Positions 18,309-28,547 of a stretch of 64,000 nucleotides of DNA are shown one piece after another. Made by a program: the position numbers and the translations under genes. This stretch comes from Nitrosomonas sp. (GTDB taxonomy: Bacteria; Pseudomonadota; Gammaproteobacteria; Burkholderiales; Nitrosomonadaceae): positions 1 through 64,000 of the forward strand of contig JAJHPK010000009.1 in NCBI GenBank assembly GCA_020890945.1. The letters are read 5' to 3'. Numbering within the stretch: position 1 is the first letter of the stretch; every line of letters starts with the position of its first letter. The notes beneath the pieces are model-generated. The model did not search any database. It saw only the letters and a program-made list of their open reading frames with translations, and was not told the origin of the DNA.

Positions 18309-19352
18309 ATGTCGCATCAAATCATAATCCAACCAAGTGGTCATATTTTTACCGCTGAGTCCGGAGAAACTATTTTAGCAGCGGCTTTACGCGCCGGTCT
18401 ATCCTTGCCATATGGTTGCCGCAATGGTTCTTGCGGTCTTTGTAAAGGTAAAATCATACAGGGAACCGTCGATTATGGTCAGCATAATGAAGAAACACTC
18501 CCCGAAATAGAAAAAAAAGACGGCTATGCGTTATTTTGTTGTGCCACTCCACTCACTGACTTAGTCATTTATTTGGATGAGATTAGTGCCACTAAAGATA
18601 TCGAAATAAAAACATTGCCATGTCGGGTAGAAAAACTCGAACATGTTGCCCCCAATGTGATGATCGTCTCGCTGAAATTGCCCGCGAATCACAGATTGCA
18701 ATTCCTGCCTGGGCAATATATCGATATTTTGCTTAAGGATGGTCAACGGAGGAGTTTTTCACTGGCCAATGCCCCGCATAATGATGAATTGTTAGAATTA
18801 CATGTACGTAATTATCCGGGCGGCACTTTCACTGAACATGTGTTTACGCACATGAAAGTCAAAGATATGTTGCGCTTTACCGGTCCGTTAGGATCTTTTT
18901 TCTTACGCGAATCGTCCGAACAAAACGCACCCATTATTTTTTTAGCGAGTGGCACAGGTTTTGCGCCAATTAAAAGTATTTTGGAACACATCTTTCATAA
19001 CGAAAATAATCCATTCTATCGCAAGGAAATGACATTGTACTGGGGCGTTCGCATCAAAGAAGATCTTTATCTGATAGACTTAATCAACGAATGGCAGCAA
19101 CGGTATTCAAATTTTAATTTTATTCCGGTTTTGTCGGAACCGTTGTCTGAGGACGACTGGCAAGGACGGACGGGATTCGTGCATCATGCGGTGATGCACG
19201 ATCATGCTGATTTAGAAAGTTTCCAAGTCTATGCTTGCGGTTCTCCCGTTGTCATCAAAGCCGCTTACCATGATTTCACTAGTCAAAAACGTTTACCTAA
19301 AAACGCTTTCTTTTCTGATGTATTTACTCCCAACACAACTAGCAGTTCTTAG
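18309..19352 (+). CDS. 2Fe-2S ferredoxin / FAD-NAD(P)H reductase fusion
   Basis: A 347-residue reductase. Residues 1-90 are a plant-type 2Fe-2S ferredoxin with the cluster cysteines in YGCRNGSCGLCKG and a later FCCATPL. Next comes an FAD domain (RRSFSLANAP, the RxYS-type FAD motif) and an NAD(P)H-binding domain (FLASGTGFAPIKS; the YACGSP end loop). This is the layout of CDP-6-deoxyglucoseen reductase-like and phenol/methane monooxygenase reductase proteins. Electrons flow NAD(P)H, FAD, 2Fe-2S, then an unknown acceptor. No oxygenase genes are adjacent. Its TAG stop lies inside the target repeat of the downstream MITE-like element. Confidence 0.85.
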   Translation: MSHQIIIQPSGHIFTAESGETILAAALRAGLSLPYGCRNGSCGLCKGKIIQGTVDYGQHNEETLPEIEKKDGYALFCCATPLTDLVIYLDEISATKDIEIKTLPCRVEKLEHVAPNVMIVSLKLPANHRLQFLPGQYIDILLKDGQRRSFSLANAPHNDELLELHVRNYPGGTFTEHVFTHMKVKDMLRFTGPLGSFFLRESSEQNAPIIFLASGTGFAPIKSILEHIFHNENNPFYRKEMTLYWGVRIKEDLYLIDLINEWQQRYSNFNFIPVLSEPLSEDDWQGRTGFVHHAVMHDHADLESFQVYACGSPVVIKAAYHDFTSQKRLPKNAFFSDVFTPNTTSSS

Positions 19353-19500
19353 GGAAACGCTGATTAATTCGGCGAACGAAATGAAGCATGAGACGCACGG
19401 AACGCAGCAACTAAGACATATCAACATGATAGACGCGGGAGCGAGTGCCGCGCAACGAAGTGATTCGTTTGTGCAGTCAATTAATCAGTGCTTCCTTAGG
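19348..19500. mobile_element. MITE-like element with terminal inverted repeats and CTTAGG duplication
   Basis: The segment 19354-19494 begins GAAACGCTGATTAATT and ends with the reverse complement of GAAGCACTGATTAATT (14 of 16 matching). CTTAGG occurs directly on both sides (19348-19353 and 19495-19500), which fits a 6-bp target duplication; a longer inverted repeat starting at TA is an alternative reading. The 141-bp interior is non-coding and partly palindromic (CGAACGAAATG near one end, GATTCGTTTG near the other). The element provides the stop codons of both flanking convergent genes and could fold as a bidirectional terminator. Confidence 0.7.
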
Positions 19501-20680
19501 TAAGTTTTTTCAGAGTTTGCTCAAGCCCTTTGTTGTAATGTGTGATGGCGGCTTCATGTTTGCCAAGTTTTTCATACAACTGCGCTAATGCTAAATGAGC
19601 TTTATGGCTCGGTTCAACCGATAAACTTGCTTCTAAGTAATTCTCGGCTTTGCCCCAAAGTTCGCAGTATCCACACAGTCTGCCAAGCGTGAGCAATAGA
19701 GCCGCATTGTTTGGGTGTATTCTAAGCCAACTTTCGGCGCATTCGATTTGACGGCTTACATGAGAACCCAAACATTCGGAATAGAGTTCGATCAGTTCAA
19801 CATCCCATGTCATCGGCAAAGTGTGTTCAATAATCTGATGCGCCGCATTACAGTTATCCAATGCCATATAAGCACGCGCTGCTGCTACTGCCAATTTGCT
19901 GTCTCTTTTTTCCATTGGAGTGACATGTTGCTGCCAATATTGATTCAGCGAACGCACATCGGTAAATTTGCTTTTAATTTTTTCTACCTGCGCATTCCGG
20001 CGTAATTCACGCACCAGACTTTGGTTGGATGAAGGCCGTCCGGACAAGGTATTGGTAAGGTCTAAAATGGCATCCCAGTTTTTTGCTTGCTGTTGTGCTT
20101 TGATTTCCAGCAACAAAGCAGAAGATGATTGTAATCCGCCGTCGGAATATAAAGAATGCAGTGTTTGCAACGCTTCCTGATGCCGCCCTTCCTTAATTAA
20201 GAAATCTGCTTTTGCAATTAAACCTAGAGATTTGTCTTCAGGTGCTTTGTTGATTGCTGAATCGATATATTGATCGCGATCGGAAACATCATTGAGTTCC
20301 TGTGCGGAACGCGCTGCAATGGCACCACTTAACGCCGTTGCTAGCGTTGAATCGGAAAGTTTTAAGGCAACGGCTGCATTTTTCTTGGCTTTGACGTAAT
20401 CGCTTTCAAAATATGCTTTTAAACCCGACAATAACATTTCGTCGGTTTTTTTAACTCGGTGACGCTCTCCAAATTCAAGTACGCCTAGCATCATTCTAAT
20501 CAAAACATACGAAACAAAGGCTGAAACGATTAATAAAATGACAAGATGATCTAATGCGAGCTTAACGTCAACACCATAAGAATCCAGTACTAAAGCTGCA
20601 TGACCTGGTGTATTTTTTGCTACATATACAATTGCTACAGCGGCAGTAAATAACGCTAATAGCCAAAGAGTTGCTTTCAT
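19496..20680 (-). CDS. hemY: HemY, membrane-anchored TPR protein of haem biosynthesis
   Basis: A 394-residue protein with two N-terminal membrane helices (about residues 3-22 and 43-65), followed by tetratricopeptide-type helical pairs to the end (for example LGRLCGYCELWGKAENYLEA and LAQLYEKLGKHEAAITHYN). This matches the proteobacterial HemY usually encoded after hemC-hemD-hemX, thought to help haem-pathway enzymes at the membrane. It is distinct from the protoporphyrinogen oxidase also called HemY. Its stop codon lies within the MITE target repeat. hemX is not found between hemY and hemD. Confidence 0.88.
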   Translation of the reverse strand: MKATLWLLALFTAAVAIVYVAKNTPGHAALVLDSYGVDVKLALDHLVILLIVSAFVSYVLIRMMLGVLEFGERHRVKKTDEMLLSGLKAYFESDYVKAKKNAAVALKLSDSTLATALSGAIAARSAQELNDVSDRDQYIDSAINKAPEDKSLGLIAKADFLIKEGRHQEALQTLHSLYSDGGLQSSSALLLEIKAQQQAKNWDAILDLTNTLSGRPSSNQSLVRELRRNAQVEKIKSKFTDVRSLNQYWQQHVTPMEKRDSKLAVAAARAYMALDNCNAAHQIIEHTLPMTWDVELIELYSECLGSHVSRQIECAESWLRIHPNNAALLLTLGRLCGYCELWGKAENYLEASLSVEPSHKAHLALAQLYEKLGKHEAAITHYNKGLEQTLKKLT

Positions 20681-20840
20681 TGGTTCTCCTCGTTTCGATA
20701 ATAGAAATAGCAGAATATAGAGCTAATAGAATAAATGTTTTTAGGGTGAATAGAGAAGGCAGATACGATCGAATAGATCGTGTCGAATGTTATTAAAAAT
20801 ATTATCTGCATCGCTAAACTTTCAATTTTGCTGTCACTAT

Positions 20841-21650
20841 TTATTGTTTTACTAACACCTTACCGAAGTAGGTTTGCAAACTATCAAGCAATCCCTCATC
20901 ACCTGCCAAAGTTGTTTTAATAATTTTTTCGAGCCCTAAATCGCCTGCTGCTTGAACAATACGTTCATAACTCGTAAAAATTGGCGTCGATTTCAGCAAT
21001 TGTTGGCCAAGCTTACCTAATATGTCAAATAAATTGTGCAATCCTTCACTACTGGTAATAATCACCGCATGAATTTCACCCCGAGACCAGGCAGCTAATA
21101 GCGAATTCACATCGGCTTCGGGTTTTTTGCGTTGATAGCACTCAGCATAATCTAAAGCGGCGCCGCGCTGGATAAGCGTATCACCCAATAACGGTCGACC
21201 ACCTACACCACGAAAAATCACCACACGTTGTCCAGCCATATTCTGCAACACCGGCAGTTTGAGCAATGCTTCACTATCAAATTGTTCTGTTGGAGAAAAT
21301 ACCTTGTCAATACCGTACTGTTTTAACGCATCAGCACTGCCTTTTCCTACCACAGCCACGTTAAGATGCGCAGGAAAATCACCATATTTGGCGATGAATT
21401 GCATGGCTTTATGAACGGCATTGGGACTGACAAAAAACGACCAATCAAATTCATGCAGGCGCTTCACAAGATCCACTAACTTATCGGTATTATCCACATC
21501 CGTAATCGTTAACACAGGGAACAATACCGGATTGCCGCCTTCTTCGCGAATGCGATTGGCTAGAACAGCACATTGATGTTGTGGACGAGTTACCAGCACA
21601 TTAACACCCGACAATGAATTGGAAGTTGCTACACGCAAAATTACTTCCAA
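20841..21650 (-). CDS. hemD: Uroporphyrinogen-III synthase
   Basis: About 260 residues with the two-lobed HemD pattern: VLVTRPQHQ at the start, [11 protein letters not shown] in lobe 1, and [14 protein letters not shown] with SYERIVQAA in lobe 2. The enzyme closes hydroxymethylbilane to uroporphyrinogen III with inversion of ring D. The frame overlaps the end of hemC by 10 bp, with TTG starts at 21650 or 21638, so translation is probably coupled. I retain the longer form; the core starts around [10 protein letters not shown]. Confidence 0.88.
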   Translation of the reverse strand: MEVILRVATSNSLSGVNVLVTRPQHQCAVLANRIREEGGNPVLFPVLTITDVDNTDKLVDLVKRLHEFDWSFFVSPNAVHKAMQFIAKYGDFPAHLNVAVVGKGSADALKQYGIDKVFSPTEQFDSEALLKLPVLQNMAGQRVVIFRGVGGRPLLGDTLIQRGAALDYAECYQRKKPEADVNSLLAAWSRGEIHAVIITSSEGLHNLFDILGKLGQQLLKSTPIFTSYERIVQAAGDLGLEKIIKTTLAGDEGLLDSLQTYFGKVLVKQ

Positions 21651-22597
21651 CCTTCCGCAGGAACTAGCGTTGATAGAATTTCATCCGCTCCCTGTTTGAT
21701 TAATTTTTCTGCGAGCATTTGCCCCAATTGTGCGCCTTGCATTGGCTGCCCTGAGACGACATCGCTGACGATTCGCAAGCCATCCGGTTGTGCTACAAAA
21801 CCACGCAATCGCAAAACGCCATCAAAGATTTCGCCGAACGCGCCCAGCGGAACCTGGCAACTGCCCCCGAGAACACGGCTCATTGCACGTTCAGCTTCAA
21901 CGCAATACGCCGTTGTTTGGTGATGCAATGGTTGTAACATCTCAACCAAATCTGGACGGTCTGCACGGCACTCAATGCCCAATGCTCCTTGCCCCACTGC
22001 TGGAAGGCTTTGCTCAGAATCTAATAACCCAGTAATGCGGCTTGCCAGTCCCAGTCTTTTTAAACCAGCCGCAGCAAGAATGATCGCTGAATATTGACCT
22101 TCATCGAGTTTGCGCAAACGTGTTTGCACATTTCCGCGCAAAGGTTGTACTTTAAGTTGTGGGAATCTCGCGCGTAATTGACTTTCTCGTCGCAAGCTGG
22201 AGGTGCCGACGATACTGCCAGGCGGTAATGCATTTAAGCTATCATACTGATTAGACACAAAAGCATCGTGAGGATCTTCTCTTTCAGTAATCACCGCGAG
22301 CTTAAAACCTTCGGGCACATTCATCGGCATGTCTTTCATCGAATGCACGGCAATATCGGCGCGTCTATCTTCTAAAGCTTGTTCGAGTTCCTTGATGAAA
22401 AGCCCTTTGCCGCCTATTTTAGAGAGCGATTGATCGAGTATTTGATCGCCTCGGGTGGTCATGCCGAGTATGCTGATGTCAGTTTGCGGGTATAATTCGA
22501 GTAAACGTTGCTGAATATGCTCTGCTTGCCACATTGCCAATAAGCTTTCTCGCGATGCGATGACAATTTTTTTAGGTATTGGATAAGAGTTGGGCAT
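21641..22597 (-). CDS. hemC: Hydroxymethylbilane synthase (porphobilinogen deaminase)
   Basis: A 318-residue enzyme with family motifs: [14 protein letters not shown] at the N-terminus, [20 protein letters not shown], and [13 protein letters not shown] for substrate binding. [11 protein letters not shown] (Cys near residue 243) attaches the dipyrromethane cofactor. It polymerises four porphobilinogens into hydroxymethylbilane in the cytoplasm. It is the first gene of the leftward haem operon and is divergent from ppc. Confidence 0.95.
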   Translation of the reverse strand: MPNSYPIPKKIVIASRESLLAMWQAEHIQQRLLELYPQTDISILGMTTRGDQILDQSLSKIGGKGLFIKELEQALEDRRADIAVHSMKDMPMNVPEGFKLAVITEREDPHDAFVSNQYDSLNALPPGSIVGTSSLRRESQLRARFPQLKVQPLRGNVQTRLRKLDEGQYSAIILAAAGLKRLGLASRITGLLDSEQSLPAVGQGALGIECRADRPDLVEMLQPLHHQTTAYCVEAERAMSRVLGGSCQVPLGAFGEIFDGVLRLRGFVAQPDGLRIVSDVVSGQPMQGAQLGQMLAEKLIKQGADEILSTLVPAEGWK

Positions 22598-22715
22598 TAA
22601 AATTTAAAAATGAAAAAATTACAAAAACTTTTTACTAACTATCATTTTAACATGGCAGAAACAGTCATGGCGTGTTTAGCACTGCTACCTGTTGAACAGT
22701 GTGGGAAATAACGCG

Positions 22716-25529
22716 ATGAATACAGCCGGAATGAATCATTTGGATAAATCTATTGAACAAAACGAATCCCCTAATGGGGATGATAAAGACCTACCTTTAC
22801 GAGACGATATCCGCTTTCTAGGAAGAATGCTAGGCGATACGTTACGTGAACAAGAAGGTGATGAGGCCTTCGAATTGGTTGAAAATATTCGACAAACAGC
22901 CATTCGTTTTCGCCGTGATCAAGACCCGCAAGCGCGCCAAGAACTAGAAGTTATTTTAAGTCGGTTAAGCGACAAAGCCTCATTACCTGTCGTTCGCGCT
23001 TTCAGTTATTTTTCATTGCTTTCCAATATTGCTGAAGACGTTCACCATAATCGTCGTCGCCGGATACACTTGAGACAAAAATCTGCGCCTCAACCAGGAG
23101 GCGTTACACTGGCGTTGAGGCGCGTATTGAAAGACAAAGAAGATTTATCTTTTTTGGAGGATTTTTTTAGCAAAGCTCTCGTATCGCCTGTTCTGACGGC
23201 ACATCCGACGGAAGTGCAACGAAGAAGTATTTTGGATTGTCAGCTCACCATTCAACGCTTACTCAGAGAACGCGCGCAAATGGAAATGACGCCCAATGAA
23301 AATCGTCATAATGAAGAAAATCTCCGCGCGACCATTCAATTGTTGTGGCAAACCCGCATGTTACGCACCACGCGTCTGTCAGTTTATGACGAAATTGAAA
23401 ATGGCCTTGCTTACTATAGCTACACGTTTTTGACTGAAATTCCTTATATTTATGCAAAGATAGAAGATTTGCTTGAATTGCAACTCAAAGACAAAGCCCC
23501 TCCCGTTGCTTCCTTTTTACGCATTGGTAGTTGGATTGGGGGAGATCGCGATGGAAATCCTTTCGTAACTGACGAAGTAATGTTGCGTGCAATGGAGCGT
23601 CAGTCATCGGTTGCCCTGGAGTTTTATTTGGAAGAGGTGCGAAAACTGGGGCTTTCGATGAGTATTACCGATCGCATCGTAACCGTTAGCGATGATGTGA
23701 AAGCCCTCGTTGCCATTTCACCGGATATTGTCAATCGATCGGATGAACCATATCGTCGTATCTTTGTTCGCATCGGACAGCGGTTAGCGGCAACCAATCG
23801 GCGCTTGAACAACCAGTTTACGTCAGTGGATGCGACAGATTCGATTCAACCGTATAACGATAGCGCGGAATTTTTGCGCGATCTGGACATTATCATTACT
23901 TCGCTGAAACAGCATAAATCCCAGTGGATCGCTCGCGGATCATTGCGCAATTTCCGCCGTGCCGTCGATGTGTTTGGTTTCCATTTAGCACCGCTGGATA
24001 TGCGTCAACATAGTAAAGTGCACGAAAAAGTGGTGGCAGATCTATTTCGGTTACATACGCCACTGGATCATGATTATTTGTCGTTGAGCGACGAAGCGCG
24101 TACCGAATGGCTACTGGAGCAAATCAGCAATCCGCGCGCACCTTTTGCATCGTATGAGCAATGCTCTGAACTGGCACAATCGGAATTACGCATTTTGCAA
24201 TGTGCCGCAAATATCCAGAAGCGTTTCGGACGTGCGGCGATGCCGAATTACATTATTTCCATGACCACCAATATCGTGGATGTATTAGAAGTAGCTTATT
24301 TGTTGCAGGAAGTCGGTTTGCTGCAAGCGGGTATCAATCCCGTGCTCCATATTAATATCATTCCACTGTTTGAGACCATCGCTGACTTGCGTAGCTGTGG
24401 CGACATCATGGATCAGTTGTTTTCTTTGCCTTACTATCGCACGTTGCTGGTATCGCGAGGAAACGTTCAAGAAGTCATGCTAGGTTATTCAGACAGCAAT
24501 AAAGATGGTGGTTTTCTGACTTCCAACTGGGAAATCTACAAAGCCGAAATTGATTTAACCAAGATTTTTGCGAAACATAATGTTCAGCTACGATTGTTTC
24601 ACGGGCGAGGCGGCACGGTTGGTCGAGGTGGTGGACCGAGTTATCAAAGTATTTTGGCGCAACCACCTGGCAGCGTGAATGCTCAAATCCGTTTGACGGA
24701 ACAAGGTGAAGTCATCAGCAGTAAGTACGCGGAACGCGAAATTGGCCGACGCAACTTAGAAACGCTCGCTGCAGCAACGATAGAGGCCACTTTGTTTGGT
24801 CACGATACTATTGGTGAAAATGCGGAACGTTACTATCAAGCAATGGAAAGCTTAGCGTCGAGCTCTTTTGCAGCGTATCGCAATTTGGTTTATGAAACGC
24901 CTGGATTTAAAGAATTTTTCCTCGAGTCCACTTCGATCAGGGAAATGGTTGGATTGCATATCGGCAGCCGTCCTCCATCGCGAACCAATTCAGATGCGAT
25001 TGAGGATTTACGGGCTATTCCGTGGGTGTTTAGTTGGAGTTTGAGCCGCATCATGTTACCGGGTTGGTATGGTTTCGGGCATGCCGTCGAGGCCTTTATC
25101 GCAAATGAGCAACACCCTGGCGAAGGCTTGGTGTTACTGCAAGAGATGTATCGCAATTGGCCATTCATGCAAACCTTATTATCGAACATGGATATGGTGT
25201 TAGCTAAAACGGATATGGGTATTGCGTCACGCTATGCCGAGTTGGTTCGCAATGTAGCTGTTCGTGAAGAAATTTTTACTCGTATCCAGGAAGAATGGAA
25301 AAGAAGTAAAAAATGGTTGTTTGCGGTAACCGGTAATACGGAATTGCTTCAAGATAATCCGACGCTGGCGCGTAGTATTCGCAACCGCACACCTTATATC
25401 GATCCACTTAATCACTTGCAAGTGGAGTTATTACATCGTTATCGTTCTGGAGAAGATAGCCCAGAGGTCAAACGTGCGATTCACTTGACCATCAATGGCG
25501 TGTCGGCTGGGTTGAGAAACAGCGGTTAA
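22716..25529 (+). CDS. ppc: Phosphoenolpyruvate carboxylase
   Basis: About 937 residues, close to the usual size. Signature segments are VLTAHPTEVQRRS with the catalytic His, IGSWIGGDRDGNPFVT, and FHGRGGTVGRGGGPSY with the glycine-rich PEP-binding loop. The C-terminal RNSG ends in the conserved glycine. The enzyme makes oxaloacetate from PEP and bicarbonate and feeds an anaplerotic or biosynthetic TCA branch, which fits an autotroph. I chose the ATG at 22716 because a GGGA lies about 10 bp upstream; a TTG at 22692 would add 8 residues. Divergence from hemC is a common arrangement in nitrosomonads (established knowledge, moderate certainty). Confidence 0.95.
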   Translation: MNTAGMNHLDKSIEQNESPNGDDKDLPLRDDIRFLGRMLGDTLREQEGDEAFELVENIRQTAIRFRRDQDPQARQELEVILSRLSDKASLPVVRAFSYFSLLSNIAEDVHHNRRRRIHLRQKSAPQPGGVTLALRRVLKDKEDLSFLEDFFSKALVSPVLTAHPTEVQRRSILDCQLTIQRLLRERAQMEMTPNENRHNEENLRATIQLLWQTRMLRTTRLSVYDEIENGLAYYSYTFLTEIPYIYAKIEDLLELQLKDKAPPVASFLRIGSWIGGDRDGNPFVTDEVMLRAMERQSSVALEFYLEEVRKLGLSMSITDRIVTVSDDVKALVAISPDIVNRSDEPYRRIFVRIGQRLAATNRRLNNQFTSVDATDSIQPYNDSAEFLRDLDIIITSLKQHKSQWIARGSLRNFRRAVDVFGFHLAPLDMRQHSKVHEKVVADLFRLHTPLDHDYLSLSDEARTEWLLEQISNPRAPFASYEQCSELAQSELRILQCAANIQKRFGRAAMPNYIISMTTNIVDVLEVAYLLQEVGLLQAGINPVLHINIIPLFETIADLRSCGDIMDQLFSLPYYRTLLVSRGNVQEVMLGYSDSNKDGGFLTSNWEIYKAEIDLTKIFAKHNVQLRLFHGRGGTVGRGGGPSYQSILAQPPGSVNAQIRLTEQGEVISSKYAEREIGRRNLETLAAATIEATLFGHDTIGENAERYYQAMESLASSSFAAYRNLVYETPGFKEFFLESTSIREMVGLHIGSRPPSRTNSDAIEDLRAIPWVFSWSLSRIMLPGWYGFGHAVEAFIANEQHPGEGLVLLQEMYRNWPFMQTLLSNMDMVLAKTDMGIASRYAELVRNVAVREEIFTRIQEEWKRSKKWLFAVTGNTELLQDNPTLARSIRNRTPYIDPLNHLQVELLHRYRSGEDSPEVKRAIHLTINGVSAGLRNSG

Positions 25530-25584
25530 TTTTAGAAAAATAAATTGTTATCGCTTTGGTTATGACAATTTTCGGGGGTTTTTG

Positions 25585-26889
25585 ATGCGCACAATGCAAT
25601 ACATAGTGATCGTTTTATTATGTGTTTTGACACAGAAAGTATCGGCATCGTTAAACATAGAGCACTGGCAAACGGCCAGTGGCGTCAATGTTTATTTCGT
25701 CGAAAATCACGATTTGCCAATATTGGATGTCAGTGTTGAATTTTCAGCGGGTAGCAGCATGGATACGGCTGATAAATCGGGACTAGCTAATTTGGTGCGT
25801 CATTTGCTCAACTTAGGCACGAAAGACCTATCCGAGGATCAAATTGCCACGGCGCTAGCCGATATTGGCGCACAGTTGGGCGGCAATTTCGATCGCGACA
25901 GAGCCGGCGTTACGTTGCGGACATTGAGCAATGAACGCGAGCGCATTCAGTCCTTGAAAGTATTGGCGAGTATTATTCAGTTTCCACAATTTCCGCAAGA
26001 TATTTTGACACGCGAAAAAGCAAGAATTGTCGCGAGTATTAAAGAATCGAGCATGAAACCAGATTATATTGCAGACCGTGAACTAACCAAAATGCTTTAT
26101 GGCGCTCACGCTTATGGACTCAATGATGTTGGCGAGATTGAAACAGTGAACGCATTGCAACATGATGATTTGTTAACTTTCTATCGTTCACACTATGTGT
26201 CGAAAAACGCCGTTGTCGCGATGATTGGCGATGTGACTAAACAACAAGCCAAAGAAATTGCCGAATCATTAACACAGCATTTACCGGCGGGACAAAAACA
26301 CATCGATCCGCCACAAGTTCAAATACCTTCTGCCGAAACTAAAAAAATTCCGCATCCAGCCACGCAAAGCCATATTCAATTCGCTTACCCTGGATTACGT
26401 CGCGGCGACCCTGATTATTTTCCATTGTTGGTCGGAAACCATGTTTTAGGCGGCGGTGGATTCGTTTCGCGTTTAATGGAAGAAATTCGTCAAAAACGTG
26501 GATTGGCTTACAGCGTATATAGTTTCTTTTCACCTTTTAAACAGCAAGGACCTTTTTTAGTCGGTTTGCAAACCAAAAAGGAACAATCGGAAGAAGCTTT
26601 TGCTTTGACTCGCAAAACGTTAAGCGATTTTGTTTCCTCAGGTCCCACGCAAGCTGAATTGGATGCCGCCAAACAGAATCTCATCGGGGGTTTTGCGCTG
26701 CGTATCGATAGTAATAGCAAAATCCTGGGGTATCTCTCCATGATTGGGTTCTATCAACTGCCACTGACCTATTTGACGGATTACTTAACGGCTGTTGAAG
26801 CGGTAACGGTTGAACAAGTTCGCGAAGCCTTCAAGCGTCGTATTCAACCAGACGGTATGGTCGCTGTCATTGTGGGGGCTGCTGAATAA
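25585..26889 (+). CDS. M16-family metallopeptidase-like subunit lacking the zinc motif
   Basis: A 434-residue M16 protein with a cleavable signal peptide (MRTMQYIVIVLLCVLTQKVSA). Where catalytic M16 members have HxxEH, this one has GLANLVRHLLNLGTKDLS, so it lacks the zinc ligands. Later segments (YPGLRRGDPDYFPLLVGNHVLGGGGFVSRLMEEIRQ, here noted in part) match the C-terminal half of the family. It is the non-catalytic half of the usual M16 pair encoded just before rsmD-coaD. The catalytic partner is not next to it; ppc ends 55 bp upstream. It is probably periplasmic. Confidence 0.85.
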   Translation: MRTMQYIVIVLLCVLTQKVSASLNIEHWQTASGVNVYFVENHDLPILDVSVEFSAGSSMDTADKSGLANLVRHLLNLGTKDLSEDQIATALADIGAQLGGNFDRDRAGVTLRTLSNERERIQSLKVLASIIQFPQFPQDILTREKARIVASIKESSMKPDYIADRELTKMLYGAHAYGLNDVGEIETVNALQHDDLLTFYRSHYVSKNAVVAMIGDVTKQQAKEIAESLTQHLPAGQKHIDPPQVQIPSAETKKIPHPATQSHIQFAYPGLRRGDPDYFPLLVGNHVLGGGGFVSRLMEEIRQKRGLAYSVYSFFSPFKQQGPFLVGLQTKKEQSEEAFALTRKTLSDFVSSGPTQAELDAAKQNLIGGFALRIDSNSKILGYLSMIGFYQLPLTYLTDYLTAVEAVTVEQVREAFKRRIQPDGMVAVIVGAAE

Positions 26890-26907
26890 CCGCATTAATT
26901 GACTTGG

Positions 26908-27459
26908 ATGGGAATTACTGCTGGAAAAATCCGCATTATTGGAGGGAACTGGCGAAGCAGGTTGATTTCTTTTCCTGACCGCGATGATCTCCGGCCGACT
27001 GCAAATCGCATACGTGAAACGTTGTTTAATTGGTTAGGCCAAGACTTAACAGGATTGAATTGTTTGGATTTGTTTGCTGGCAGCGGAGTACTTGGTTTTG
27101 AAGCAGCTTCGCGTGGTGCGCAATCAGTGGTGATGGTTGAGAATGATTCTGTCGTACTCCGATTTTTGCAGGAAAATAAAGAAAAATTGCAGGCCACGCA
27201 AATTTCTATCCTGAAATCGGATGCTCTTCGGTTCATTCAAACCGATACACGAAAATTTCACGTCATTTTTCTGGACCCGCCCTACCGTCTCAATCTACTA
27301 CCAACATTATTGAAACAAATATCCCTTCTTCTCGAAGTCAATGGCAAAATCTATATCGAAAGCAGCGATCACTGGGTTCCAGAACATCCTTGGGCTGTGG
27401 TGCGAAACGGTAAAGCTGGAGAAGTGTATTATCAGCTTTTGGAGAACATAAATGAATAG
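26908..27459 (+). CDS. rsmD: 16S rRNA (guanine-966-N2)-methyltransferase
   Basis: About 183 residues with RsmD features: [13 protein letters not shown] and [15 protein letters not shown] at the N-terminus, the SAM loop [19 protein letters not shown], and the catalytic FLDPPY. It methylates G966 of 16S rRNA. I chose the ATG at 26908; a TTG at 26899 would add three residues. It overlaps coaD by 8 bp, which suggests coupled translation. Confidence 0.92.
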   Translation: MGITAGKIRIIGGNWRSRLISFPDRDDLRPTANRIRETLFNWLGQDLTGLNCLDLFAGSGVLGFEAASRGAQSVVMVENDSVVLRFLQENKEKLQATQISILKSDALRFIQTDTRKFHVIFLDPPYRLNLLPTLLKQISLLLEVNGKIYIESSDHWVPEHPWAVVRNGKAGEVYYQLLENINE

Positions 27460-27937
27460 AGCAGTTTATCCTGGTACTTTCGACCCGATTACACGCGGTC
27501 ATGAAGATTTAGTCCGACGCGCAACGCGAGTGTTTGATGAAGTCATCGTCGCTATCGCAGTCAGCAGCAGCAAAAAACCGTTTTTTACCTTAGAAGAACG
27601 TGTTGCTATGGCGAAGCAAGTTTTATCGGATTGCGACAATGTCAAAGTGATGTCTTTTTCCGGCTTATTAATGGATTTTTTACGCCAACAAAATGCAAGA
27701 ATTATCGTGCGGGGCCTACGTGCTGCCTCAGATTTTGAATATGAATTTCAAATGGCCGGCATGAACCGCGGCATGTATCCCGATGTCGAAACGCTATTTA
27801 TGACACCATCGGAACAATACATGTTTATTTCCGCGACAATCGTACGTGAGATCGCAACACTTGGTGGCAATGTGGATGCCTTTGTTCATCCTTTAGTAAC
27901 ACAAATGTTGCGCGGAAAGCTAAACCCAACCACTTGA
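27452..27937 (+). CDS. coaD: Phosphopantetheine adenylyltransferase
   Basis: A 161-residue enzyme of the nucleotidyltransferase fold. It has [16 protein letters not shown] with the (T/H)xGH ATP site, [15 protein letters not shown], and [10 protein letters not shown] corresponding to the ISSTxVR motif. It forms dephospho-CoA from 4'-phosphopantetheine and ATP, the penultimate step of CoA synthesis. The rsmD-coaD-ferredoxin order is typical of this group. Confidence 0.96.
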   Translation: MNRAVYPGTFDPITRGHEDLVRRATRVFDEVIVAIAVSSSKKPFFTLEERVAMAKQVLSDCDNVKVMSFSGLLMDFLRQQNARIIVRGLRAASDFEYEFQMAGMNRGMYPDVETLFMTPSEQYMFISATIVREIATLGGNVDAFVHPLVTQMLRGKLNPTT

Positions 27938-28222
<285 letters not shown>

Positions 28223-28547
28223 GATCTTTACCAAAAATTTTTCTTGGAAGAGTTTTTTTGCTGTTGCAGTCCTAGTTTGCCGAGTTTGTTTTCATTTCAA
28301 TTGCGGGCAAGTCGTAATACAAATTCTGTTTTTAATAGTGCAGATAGTTGTTAATAGCCTGTTCGACAATTTGTGCTTTTATTGCATGCCGATCCCGATG
28401 AAATAGCAAATAGCATTTAGATATCGCGAATTGCTATCGGGAGAAAATCAAATTCGCCATCAGTGTCTACAATGACCATTAACAACCTCTTAAAGGCTTT
28501 GTCTTCGAATCGTATCGTATGGAAATTGATTGAAGATTCTTGTCTTG
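28223..28547. other. Intergenic region between convergent ferredoxin and acyltransferase genes
   Basis: About 325 bp, AT-rich, with no frame longer than a few dozen codons and no strong hairpin with a T-run. I see nothing to annotate. Confidence 0.5.
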
